The notes under the pieces are model-generated. The model saw nothing but the letters and a program-made list of their open reading frames with translations, searched no databases and was not told the origin of the DNA. Below, in pieces: positions 1 through 11,049 of a DNA stretch of 64,000 nucleotides (its first letter is position 1; each line of letters starts with the position of its first letter). The stretch comes from Hofstenia miamia (Eukaryota; Xenacoelomorpha; Acoela; Hofsteniidae): the NCBI GenBank assembly GCA_900660155.1, contig CABFPE010000475.1, forward strand, positions 580,518 to 644,517. Direction: 5' to 3'. The position numbers and the translations under genes were made by a program.

Positions 1-439
1 AAATCATTTTAATAGCAGATAGAAATTTCGTCAAAAAGATGGTATTTGCTTTATTCTGAATTTTTGTTCTTCAGTGTTATTAACAATTATTGAATGAAAT
101 TACGCCTTTTATGTATTAATCCTCTTATTATTTGAAAACAAATATATAAATTGTAAGAAATTATTTGATTGTCGTGCTCGTTTTAAATGGAATATAAGTG
201 TTCTCACACATGGCAAAACATGTATGTATTATAGTCCTAATGTTTGCGTACATGAAGATTACTGCTCATAACAGGAGCAAATATTCTGTCAAAGCTCTGC
301 TTTTTTACCTATAAATAGAAATGGTTTTAACCTTTAACATGTTTACAATTTAGCCTTCCAATGCCTCTAGCCAGGGCACCCTGTGCTTACATTATATACT
401 TTAGCAAGTCGCACATAATATCGTATTTTAGTAATTATT

Positions 440-640
440 TATTAATTCTTATTAAATAAATAATAATAATAATATTTATTTTGCACTTTCAATCCTTGGA
501 TTGAACAATAGTACATTCAACTGAAATTTACAAATTTACAAATTTAACTAAATAAATTCAAATAGACATTACAGTGCAATTTTATAAGAGGAGGATGAGG
601 CTAACTACGTATTAAAGATACATATAATATCATTAATGTT
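440..640 (-). repeat. (AAT)n tract with AT-rich flank, possible LINE 3' tail
   Basis: A short AAT microsatellite at about 461-477 borders an AT-rich stretch containing the tandem ttacaaatttacaaattt near 526-545. Read on the minus strand this looks like a non-LTR retrotransposon 3' end with an ATT-repeat tail, the arrangement also seen below the LINE fragment near 28.1 kb. No coding part is visible. It lies within or downstream of the next channel intron. Confidence 0.3.
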
Positions 641-762
641 GCCTTTGACTAGTTAGTTATACCTGTTGTCTAATAAAATTTGTTTGTTAAAGTAGTTTTC
701 TAGTACCTTGAAGTAGATAATATATTTTAATAGTGTTATTACATTAAAGAGGTGGGATGTAC

Positions 763-2974
763 CTGTGTTTTTATTGGCAGGGGGTATTTTGGTTTTCCAA
801 ATGCTTTCAATTTCCTCGTTGCGGATTCAAGTTTGGATTTTGAGCTTTTCTGGACTGGCGGCTCATATGAAACCAAAGCGAATTCAATTAGACTAGCGAA
901 AACATAGAAGAAGTTTATGATTAAGTAGAGATCAGCTACTTTCAAGTCTGCAATTCCCGGAAACCTAAAATACTATGAATTACCCTTTTACATAGATTTA
1001 CAAACAACATTGCTAGTGGCTCTTTTGTTATGGTTATTTATGAAGCAAACATTATTATAATATTTTAAATTGGTGGTTGGGTTGGCGGTTGGTCCAATGT
1101 TTTGCAAAGTTTTTATTTTAATTTATAAAAATGTCATTACTATTGTTCATATAGCCATAAATTTTGTGAAACCTTATATTAAATTGATGATGGTATGTAT
1201 TCAAAATAATTTTAGGCTTACTGATTGGCTGCTCCTGTGATTAGGGTGATTTGGGCTAAAATTGTTGTGATTGTAAGACTCGCTCTGGCTGGAACTGCGC
1301 GCTTGTCTATCCAAAATCCCACCCATGACAGTGCAACCAAAGATATGCTTGGCAAGTACATAGTGATTACAAATATACTCAGTTTTCGAGACAGTTTGGC
1401 TTTAACACATAGTGATCTATACGTATAACCTAAAATTACTGTCTAAGGTTTGGAATAATATTCAATTAAAATGCAACAAATGAATGTTTGAAGTTTCGAT
1501 GTTGTACGTAGTCATGAAAATTGATAAATATGTAAGTTAATACAGATGAAATTAATTGGGGAGATTCAATCCAAACCTTCCATTGGAGTGCTTTCTACAG
1601 TATAATTTCGTAATTTTTTGTCAATGTTGAAACTCGCTGTTCCATATTGTGATATCTTGGAATAATCCATTTCCACTTTGCCTTCCCACCATAAGATATT
1701 GAGATCTGAAACTGCGTACTGATCTAAATTTCATTTTGGTCAAAAAGGGTGGTCGAAATAATCTCCTACAGCTTTCAAAACAAACACTGCAGTGTTGAAT
1801 GTCCATAGGGAAAAATGTCAGATCCATTTTGCAACGAGTTTTCATCAACAACCTCATCGATTTTTGAACTTCTCCCTCTTTTAGGAGTACGAAGACCATG
1901 CTGTTGGATAACAAACCTAAATGTCGTGTTTACATGCATTCGATTTTCATTAATTTCTATTCTGTTTATAATAAATGTACAATAATACTCTCACTGGATC
2001 TCAGATTTTCATTATTGTCAGGGGTTTAAGTTTTCCTAGACAACGACATTTTCCTTTTTCACTAAGCACAGAAAAACGTTGAAACAAACTGCGCAATTTC
2101 TCTTTTAAAGCATTTATTCATTTTAAGTTTAAGCTTTATCAAATAGATTTTGTTTTTGTAGTTGGTATGTTCGGAAAGTAATGATACAGGGCTGACACTC
2201 TAGTTGATTATGCACTAATTCATCTGATATCAACGTGAACGTCTGCGTTTTATTGAATTCAGACCAACAAGGTTAGTTCAATTCAATTGTGTTCATTATT
2301 TTAGAAATGAATTTGTGTAGCGCATATTTGTTTAATGTCAAAAACGGGGACTATGGACATTTTCTTCATGAATGAGTATTTTCGGGGTTTCATTAAAATG
2401 ATACTCCCCAACTTCAATTTACTCTGCTATTGGATGCTTTCAATGAATAAGGATTGTTTTCTATGAGGAACAACATCTCCGCGAGTTCCTGCAAAATGCT
2501 CTAAGATCAATTTCCAAAGGTTTCTTTTCTAGAACAATGAAAAGATGAACTCTTAACCTAAGTTTGATTTTGGAATGGTTTTGGAAGCCATTGGATCTAC
2601 ACAAAATGTGTTTTGAGTTTCTTTTGTGTTTAGAAAATACAATTGCCATGATTTTCCCAACTCATTAAGTACAATTTACAAATTTACAGTTAGCAATAGA
2701 TAAAATGCTTACCTTTACCCGGTCTCTGAATTTGTACTGCATCTGCAAAGAAAATATCTGGTTTCCAAACTGCTTCTGAGTAATCTTCTCCAAGTGTGAT
2801 TCTGCTGGGTCTATTTTCAGAAAATTTCTTCGCCATACTTTCGAAGGAAGGATCTGATTGGTTGAGTGTGTTTAAATAGTGGTCCGAAGAGTTATCACGT
2901 AGCAATTTTTCAGCGGTTTTCAGTAATCGTTTATCTGTCCATTTGTAACGAAGAAACAAGTCCATAGTCATTGT
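763..2974 (-). CDS. Cys-loop anion channel subunit, five internal exons (partial)
   Basis: Pentameric ligand-gated chloride-type channel subunit of the GABA/glycine/GluCl superfamily, acting in the plasma membrane. Exons on the minus strand are 2974-2713, 1916-1770, 1705-1577, 1429-1222 and 964-763. Their phases (0/1, 1/1, 1/1, 1/2, 2/0) join without a break and give about 315 residues. Visible marks are DLFLRYKWTDKRL (loop D region), VWKPDIFF, a canonical Cys-loop with 13 residues between cysteines (C-KMDLTFFPMDIQH-C), FESY across a splice site, M1 (ITMYLPS...FWIDKRA), M2 beginning with PAR (anion-selectivity motif) and M3 (VADLYLIINFFYVFASLIEF). The second cysteine pair of glycine and GluCl receptors is absent; loop C (EGYTYRSL) is more like GABA/RDL subunits. 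Introns are 796, 64, 147 and 257 bp. The donor at 1576-1575 (GTTTGG) is weak but fits the phase. M4 is beyond the left edge. The ligand cannot be assigned. Confidence 0.9.
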
Positions 2975-5900
2975 CTAAATGATTTAATTATATCGATATA
3001 TCTGGATTTGAATACTCAATTATAGATGTTAGATTTTGTTTTCAGAGGTTAGACTTGAGTCATTGAAAAAAATGTCTTGCTTCTTTTCCAGTTTTAGTTT
3101 TTAGTAGGAACTCTTTTTTATTAGTGCATTTTCAATTTTATCTATGGTATCTTGAATTTTTTATAATGCTAATAGTTATAGCGTCATATGCTATTACACT
3201 CAATTGTCAATGATTTGAAGATTTTCAGATGCTCACCTCTCATATTGATGAAAAAAGGAAACTATTTATATAATTTATTATGATATAATGGTATAGGTGA
3301 GTTCATTTTGACTTAAAATAGTCGGAATTGTGCTTTGTTTTATATTTCTATCTCTCTTCAGGGGGCAAGTTCATACATTAGTCCAAAAAACACAATTTAA
3401 GTTTTGTTTATACTACCATTGCTGGTTAGGATAATGCAGAATGCACTCTGATTTCAAAGGCATTTAAAACATACTGTTTATCTCGAATATAAGTGTTCTA
3501 AGAATATAGCAAAACTAACGGTATTAAAAAAAATTACAAGCATTTGCCATTGAATGCTCCAAGTGAGAAAGCTATCATATTGCTGTCAATAAATTAATGT
3601 CTGTTAATGATATATACAAATAAGATCACTGCAGTTGAAAATTTAAATTGATTTATAGTTTGTATAATTCTCCAGTCTGAATTCTTCGTGCGTAATCATT
3701 GAAGCATATCATTGCAAGTTTACAAAATCACATTTGAATTTTTTGTAACAGCTTTCCTATTAAGTTGTTTGCAGAAACGCAAGCAACCATTTCGTTTTCA
3801 TTTTTACTTTATCTTGCAATTGTTTCATCAAATTATGTAACTTCAGTAAAAGCTATACTTTTGTAGTGATACGTTTGTTAATGGATTCGGCATCGAGGTC
3901 TTAGAACGATGGAAGTTGGCCTTGTGTATATTTGCAACAAAATAAAAAAACCTGGGCTAGCATTATTAAAAGATTGATTTTAATCAAATGCACTTTTCAA
4001 TATATTATATCCACGTCTAGTTTTATAAGCTATATGTATGGGCAATTCATTTATTGTATTCCTTGTGGAATACAATATCCGAAATGTTAGGAAATTTGGT
4101 TTCTAGCTATTCTGTACGTTTAATGAACTGTCCTAATAAATTTCATTATCCTAAATGATTAGCAAGTTATTCCTCATAACGTTAAAAAGTCTTTGGAATT
4201 AATATGGAATATATGTCGCATCAAAATTTTCTTTTAGAAAGACGATGGAACACTTAGATAAAAGTATAAGTCATTTCTAGGCTGTGATTCAAGGCAGATG
4301 TAATCTTCTATACGCATAAAGGTCTAATAAATAATAATTTTGTCTTCATTGTTCAATTATATTGACATACATTAAATTTTTTTGTCTTGAACTGTATGAC
4401 TGAGTAAGAGCAAGAAACATCTAAATCCATATACATTAGCGCAACACATGAAACTAGGGGCTTTTCTCAGTAAACTTTAATCATTTTTTAATCATGAATA
4501 CCATAGATTTTTGACATATTTGTTGACACTAAGCAATGTATAGTATGTTTTTAAAATATAAATTGTCAAGCTTTTGTCAGGACTTTTTTTATAAAACTTA
4601 CTAAGTTTGTGATTATCACGAAAATCTTAAGTTTAGCTTACACAGAACTTTGTGCACAACTTTCAGGCAGTTTAATTGTTGTCAACAATATTTCTAGCGC
4701 ATGAACTTACGACTTTGTTCTCGACCCTTTCCTTACATTCATTTAAATTTTTTTTTAATATTTGCAAAAAATAAACCTAATTTTCCTGCATATGTATTCT
4801 ATATGAATGAATTCAGCAGTAGCTGTTTTTTAGTTGGAACATCAAAATCGTAATGAACCAAAATTAGTATGGAATAATGTATATTCAAATGCCAGCATTC
4901 CCGAAATTGGTGTTGAGAAAATTGTTTTTTAAAATTTTTTAGGCTGCAGCTTTTCGACATAGACTGGTAGTAATTAGTGCGCATAAAACGTTATCAAGGA
5001 TAAAGCCTATTCATGAACTTTTAATGATAGGATCTTTGTGATACTATACAAATTTTTTAAATGTGTTTGCTGTAAAATGCATTTTGGCTTCTTTGCATGC
5101 GAAAGGTACAAACCAAAGTGGCGTACATATAAGCCTCGCAATGTTGTCGAATAATCTTCATGTAAGCATGACTATTAAAAAACAATCCGTGGTTAATCAA
5201 TAAATGACATTAGTTCACTTGAACTTGTAGACACTATTTCAATGGAAATTGGATTTTAAACTGAATTTAGCTTTCAACTCCTCAATTGTTTCGAGTGTTA
5301 ATTCCAATGTTTTTTCATTTTAATCATATCATCTTGCAATGTACTACCTGCTCTCTTTGGATTAAAAAGGAAAAGCAAAGGGTATTATTCTGTTAGCTGT
5401 AAATTTTAGACTTCAAATGGTTTAGTTTTCCTCTAATCAATTGTAGTATTAATGAATTCTTTTATCAGTGTACATGATTTTAAATAATTAACTAGAGAGC
5501 ATTAACATAAGTTTAGAGGTGTTTCTTTTGTAATACGTGCTTAAAGATACGCCGGTATTTATTAGACGTGAATGTAATCTCAAGGGGACATTGAGACACG
5601 CTTGTTTTTGTAGGACGAAATCTGACAGATTGCGTCGCACTTGTCTACTAAAATTGTCTTTCTATAGATTTTTAAAAGAAGCTCTTTCACATTAATTAAT
5701 AATGTAGTCGTATTTTTGTATATTACATTTCCTTTGTTTTGATGTAATAATTAAATCTGTGTGTTCACTAGAGAGAAGGTGTCGACACTTTTTATAAATG
5801 TTAACGAGGATTCGTTACGCTTAACCGTTAATATCGTCAGGTTGACGTCTAGTGCTGACCCTATGCAGAAACCCAACCGAGAAAAATAATGAAAAAACAG

Positions 5901-6500
5901 TTTTTCGGTTTTCAGCAGATACAATCGGATATAATTTCATTTCCAAGAAACTATTCGCTCTTCTCACAGCAAACGTCAAAATGCTTGTCAAGTTGAAGCA
6001 TAATTTTGTTTTACACTATTAATTTAAGGTTATGAAATTGTAATATGCAGAGGCATTTTTCTCATGAATAACTTTTAACTAATACCGGTAGTAGTTGGCT
6101 ACAAAATCGAAGATGAAGTCGAAATCTACGTTTTCAGTCGAAAAAACCGAAATGGAAACAGCTCATTTTTTGGAGACCGCCAAACATTACTTCTGTCTGT
6201 ATGACTAAAATGTTTACATGTAAGATCGCGGTCATGCGAAAAACTATTGATCGATCTTTTGAAAATTTTAAAGTTGGCATTGTTTTGCACGTATAGTATA
6301 ATATAATTATAGTGTTTGGTGTGTATAGTGAAATTACACTATTCTTAAAATTAATTGTATTAAAATTGTAAATGACAAAGTGTTGTTGATTTCTTCAAGA
6401 GTGATAAAGAACGTTTGGGCCTATAATCTGCTTGCTAGTTCTCAATTTTATAAAGGTCCGTTTTGACAACCACTCGATTAGTGTGGTTATTTCTAGCTGA
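2975..6500. other. Gene-poor stretch upstream of the channel exons
   Basis: AT-rich DNA that should be the intron leading to the 5' exons of the channel gene. I saw no exon with convincing channel homology here. A clear hairpin lies at 4052-4077. The stretch 5540-6240 is somewhat richer in G and C and may hold decayed repeat sequence, but no family could be recognised. Confidence 0.5.
4052..4077. repeat. Perfect 11-bp hairpin with 4-nt loop
   Basis: tattgtattcc and its exact complement are separated by ttgt. It stands alone in AT-rich DNA, with no T-run or gene end beside it. The function is unknown, and it may be a chance or repeat-derived palindrome. Confidence 0.7.
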
Positions 6501-6534
6501 CCTACGTCTGCATTTTGAAAAAGGTGACATTGTT

Positions 6535-6890
6535 TTCACGTTACGTTTCTCTAGGGTTTTCGATCGTGTATCATCTCTTGACAATAAGACTGCACCTTTT
6601 GCTATCTTTTAAAATCGTATTTGACAAAAAGTGCTATTTGTTTGCAGTGCTAGTTGCGCTCTTCAAGGTTTGTTTTGGGACTATTGTATTTTTCTTATTT
6701 TTATTAATGATTTATCTGAGATCTGTTTCGATACTATTGTCCGACTTTTTGAAGATCTCAAAATTACGCTAGACAATCAGTGTAATATTAAAATTCTATT
6801 TCATCATCTTCAAGTTCGGTCTGTTAATAACGGGATGAAATTTAATTCAGGCAATTTACCTGAAAATGAATTTTATATCAAATGACAAAA
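6535..6890 (+). pseudogene. LINE reverse transcriptase fragment (broken)
   Basis: Remnant of a non-LTR retrotransposon reverse transcriptase. Recognisable pieces in order are RVFDRVSS...LAPF-like sequence (the DFSKAFDxVxH block), ALQGLFW (from VPQGSxLG), FLIFINDLSE (from FLIYINDLP), RLFEDLKIT where RLFADDTKIT is expected, and NQCNIK...SVNNGMKFN. Stops occur between the first and second blocks, and sequence seems missing there. The catalytic Ala-Asp-Asp has become Glu-Asp-Leu, so the enzyme would be dead. The exact LINE clade is not certain; a CR1/Jockey-like source is plausible. Confidence 0.7.
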
Positions 6891-7209
6891 ACGTGAAACG
6901 GATACACGAGAGGAATTCTAACTTCAATTCGATCGGATTATCTCCAAAGACCACCGAGCAAGGTGTAAGACAGAGCGGCATAATAAAATGATTACGACTT
7001 AAGAATCACTTTAATAGAATTCTAAATATCAATAAAAAACGAAAATCTTAGAAGAAGTCAAATCACGAACTGTATAATTTTCTTAGAAAAGCTGCAAAGT
7101 GGTTAGAAATAATATTAAGGGTCTAGTCATCCATTTGACCTTGTTTTCCCTAGAGTTATAAAAACATATCAAGGAACTTGGAATAACGTCATAGTTGGAA
7201 TAACGGCCA

Positions 7210-9200
7210 CTTGATCTGCAGGTTGGGTTGAGTCGGATCAAGATGCAGATGCTTCGTCAACCTACAATTTAAAAAAAAATTATTTGCACTTTTTTTGCTA
7301 TAAAAAATTGTAAAATCCAATATGATAAACACCCTTCAACAATTTGTTCGCCGCAGCTTTTCTCTTAGTTTACACGGTCAGTTGTCAGATTATTATTATT
7401 TTTTTACTCAACCTGCAGGTTGGGTAGGGTCAACAAAAAAGTATTGCAGGTTGGGTCGGGACAAGATTTTTAAATTTTTCGACCCATATTTTTATAAAGT
7501 TAAAAGTATTAATTCACATGTTTCCCAAACTCAAACGGCGCTTCCCATTTAGTGCTACAACAAATGTCAAAATCTTCTCAATTGTTCTATGTAGCTTGAG
7601 ATATGCTTCCATTCTTTAGTTTGTTAATACTTTTAAAAAATTCCAACATCATTGCCTCATTGGCAATTACTGCATTATTGGTTTAGCCAAAATGTATTTG
7701 CTTCCCATATCATTACATTTACACTTTAAAGAACTCTAATTTTGACCTGAGAGAAAAAATCTCAAGTTAACGCCCGGATTCTATGTATATATAATAGAAT
7801 TCTGTGGGAGCAGAAAATTATTTAAACACACCCCATTTGTTCCCATTGAAATTGGCCTCAGTGCCGTCACATCATCAGTTCCATTGACTATTCTGGTTCC
7901 ATATTTCCAAGTAATCCTATTGTATAACTTTTCTTTTGCAAAAAATATTAATAAGGCGAAAAGCAGTAGTCCCGGCTTCTTCAAACATGGTCACAATACC
8001 ATGTTGGTTTCATTTCCACTAAACTATTATTACCTGCTCATTATTCCCATTTCAGATAATCAAGCAGGTTGAACCCATGGGAGAAACAATTAAGGTCGTA
8101 CGAATTCGTGACCGGGCAAGATCGTAAGATATACATAAAAATTAGACACTCCTCTATCTTACGGTGCTTTCAGATGTTGAATATCTTTTAATAGTTCATG
8201 AGTAACAATCACAGGTTTTAAAATATTTGAGGTTTTATATGAACAAAAATAGTCGTAATGATTTTCATTAATTTTTGAGACATTATGTTCCATGGATCCA
8301 ACATCGTTTGTTCTTAAAATTACTAGCGTTCTTTGTGTAGTGAACAAGTTTGTTTTGTACAGATTACACAATCTTTCTATTTATTATAGTCTATGATTTT
8401 TGCAAATACCCGTACGGTTGCAGTTGATATTGAATCCAATTTATAACAAGCCTTGTGAAATTTTGAGCGAATGCGATAATAATAAAATAATACAAACGGA
8501 GAGTAAGTTTTCACATTTTCTTTAACAGTGTAAAGTATTTACGATAAGTTGTGTCTGAAGAGTGTCCTTTAAGCCGTTGTCTTTGTTTTTAAGTTTGAAT
8601 AATGGGCGTATCTTTTGAATGAATCAATTAAAATTATTAAATTTTTCAGTGGATTTTAAGCCGGTGGGAGGAATTTATGCTATAGCTTTTCATTTTAATT
8701 TTGACCTCTAAAATTTTTACAACTAATGCAAAACTTTCATTTTCTGATCTATGTCCTCTTGGTGCGTTAACGATTTATTGAATACATTTTGATTAAATAA
8801 AACGTTCACTAATCAAAAATTTGAATTTATATTTTGTGCAGTCCTTTGTTAAATATATTGCCTTATGCATGACCCGACTCGTCTAATAATGATCCGTTAC
8901 CCGACCCGATCCGACCCTACCCAATCTTCTAACACTTATCCGTGAGCCGACCTCATCAAAGAATGATTCCTAGTACAATACACATAAAAATGTTTTAACA
9001 TGAAACTATCAATAAAAACAAAATCAATAAAGATAAAAAAAATAATTATAATCTATTAGTCCTGAAATATTTGAAAGATTGAAAATGTTTGACTTCTGAA
9101 GTTGCTCCTTAAATCTGTTAGTGTTCTACTATTCTAACGGTTATAAATTACCCGTCTAAGAGAGACCGCACCCGGCGGAGTTGACCCGTTTCCCACCGTG
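7210..9200. mobile_element. Decayed hAT-like region with GGGTCGGGT subterminal repeats
   Basis: Clusters of ggttgggt/gggtcggg on one side (7220-7265, 7408-7490) face their complements acccgacccg on the other (8870-8960, 9150-9195). The region ends in gacccgtttcccaccgtg at 9183-9200, which closely matches the right terminus of the 63-bp hAT element at 9754-9816. No matching left terminus or target duplication was found, so the left border is a guess. No transposase domain is recognisable inside. Confidence 0.35.
7832..7932 (-). CDS. Doubtful exon candidate containing RIVNGTDDV
   Basis: Minus-strand open stretch with an acceptor-like tttttgcaaaag before it and a possible donor (ggg|gtgtgt) after it. 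It encodes KLYNRITWKYGTRIVNGTDD and ALRPISMGTN. Two readings are possible: an N-terminal exon of the channel gene (these often carry Y-x-x-R-I then a Pro-Val/Ile strand), or a trypsin-like RIVNG start. The open frame has no ATG: it follows a stop and begins with Pro-Cys-Leu. It also lies inside the decayed hAT region. Treat as unproven. Confidence 0.18.
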
Positions 9201-9753
9201 TACATGATAGCGAAATAATGGAAAGGCTGATAAGTTTGTTTTTAGAGCAATTCATTAATAGTGGCAGACAAGCATCTTAAATAAACAGTTTCATTACATT
9301 TCCTTATTGTAGTTAAACTACGATCTTTTGGTAGACTACATAACTAAACATACAAGGTATAATACTAACATTCAATCACCTTCTTTAATTTACTCTTAAT
9401 TTTCGCTTAGAATGGATGTGTCTCAACATCAATTGAAATAGGTCAGACCAGCTGTTATTTTCACTATAGAAATTGAACTATACTTCAGAAAGAAACATAT
9501 TAAATAGAATATATTTTTGCTTTCTTTTATCCAGCTGCGTATACATTTGCTCAGAATCTGTACATGACTTTACAATGCAACTTTTTTTAAGTTTAACACA
9601 ATTCGTAGTTACTTGTGAAATAACTGCACTAATATGCGTCGACTACCGCAGTAGTCACACGATCTGCAGCAGAGAGATTTACTACCATACCAAACATTAA
9701 ATTTTACGAAAACAAGTCACACTGTTCATTCATCCAATTACTAACATTTACAG

Positions 9754-9816
9754 CAGGGTGGAGTGTGGGTGACTTTTTCCCGCGGATCGGGTCGGGTTGA
9801 CCCGTTTCACACCCTG
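9754..9816. mobile_element. 63-bp hAT miniature element with perfect 8-bp TSD
   Basis: Terminal inverted repeats cagggtg/caccctg bound 63 bp, with identical atttacag target duplications at 9746-9753 and 9817-9824. The interior holds gatcgggtcgggttgaccc. hAT transposases make 8-bp duplications and often recognise CAGGG ends, so the class is well supported. The element has no coding capacity and must have been moved by another element's transposase. Confidence 0.78.
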
Positions 9817-10353
9817 ATTTACAGCAGCAATGCTTTTGTTTTGAATCGGTCTTATATTTTTGTTGATTGAAAATTATAAATAATTGTGCTGCGCGCCAAG
9901 GTCACTCAAGTGGTATATTTCAATATCAAATCGCTAAATTGACCGTTAAAAGTTCAACACTGCCTTACTAAAACTATATTCTCATCATAGATACGCACTT
10001 TAGCAAAGCTACAAATCGCGATATTGTTTTAAAATATACCAAAATCCATTGCTTCAAAGTTAGATGTTTGCTGTAGCCCCCTTCCCCTTTATGGTGAGGA
10101 GCGGAATAAAATAACACATTAATTTGTTTTTTTTGAAATTTACCAATTCATTACACCAAAAGTTTCCAAGATATATTCAATGATATGCTTTGGTAGGAAA
10201 AGGTATTATTGCAATGTATAAATGAAAACTAGGCTACTATTTTCGATTAAAATATTTACATCGAAGAAATAAATCAAATAGTGAAGCACTAAAGATTGCG
10301 ATATCGTCACCGCGCAGGCCTCTAGTATTTCAACGGCAATTACTATTCGGTAG

Positions 10354-11041
10354 CAGAGTTGCAACTGGGTCTGGGTAATCCTCATCAGGGATTTGTCTAC
10401 GCATCAGCCAGATCAAAATGTCAATTTTTCCCTTAAGGCTTTCAGGTCACATTTATCTAATAAACAAGTGAAAAAAAATGCACAAAAAGGCATATCTCAA
10501 TACAGTAAAAATTGAATTACACAAATTACGTGAGCGCTTTAAATAGTTTTAATGTTTTCAGAAGTTTTTGTTTTTTTCTGTAATTGTTAATATTAAATTA
10601 ATATTAACTTGATAGTAAGTCTTGAAATTCGATTTAAATCTAAATCAATTTTTTTTGTGAGAAATCGAATGGTGTTACATTAACAGATTTAATACATTTG
10701 TGCAAATATAGGAATCCTTCACAGACTGATTTAATAAATCATAAGATATTTAGCTGAAGTTAGACTGAGGATTTGATGTTTGCTAGCATTTTGCTGCATA
10801 AAAATTATTAAGATAGTTTATTACTTCACTTCCTAAATTATGGGAAATGCTAGAACTTTATCTTTAAAATACATTTCCGTCTTTATAATGGCGCGACGCA
10901 TTCGAATGTCAGTGACGAGTAGCGTGAGGTGTTCCTTCACTCTAATGTATACGCAAGTATGCTGTTGGCAAAACCTTGCAATCAACGTTATAAAAGAGCG
11001 GGTCTGCATATGTCACATTTTGTGACCCTATTGCAACTCTG
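10354..11041. mobile_element. Non-autonomous hAT-like element, 688 bp
   Basis: Left end cagagttgcaactgggtc and the complement of the right end, cagagttgcaatagggtc, agree at 16 of 18 positions. The flanks ttcggtag (10346-10353) and ctcggtaa (11042-11049) agree at 6 of 8, as expected for an old 8-bp duplication. The interior is GC-richer than its surroundings. A 61-codon open frame inside (10840-11025) has no recognised domain. Confidence 0.65.
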
Positions 11042-11049
11042 CTCGGTAA

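Noticed and set aside
3170..3260. Donor-like gag|gtgagc on the minus strand as an upstream channel exon
   Set aside because: The sequence before it has stops or low-complexity peptides in the frames required.
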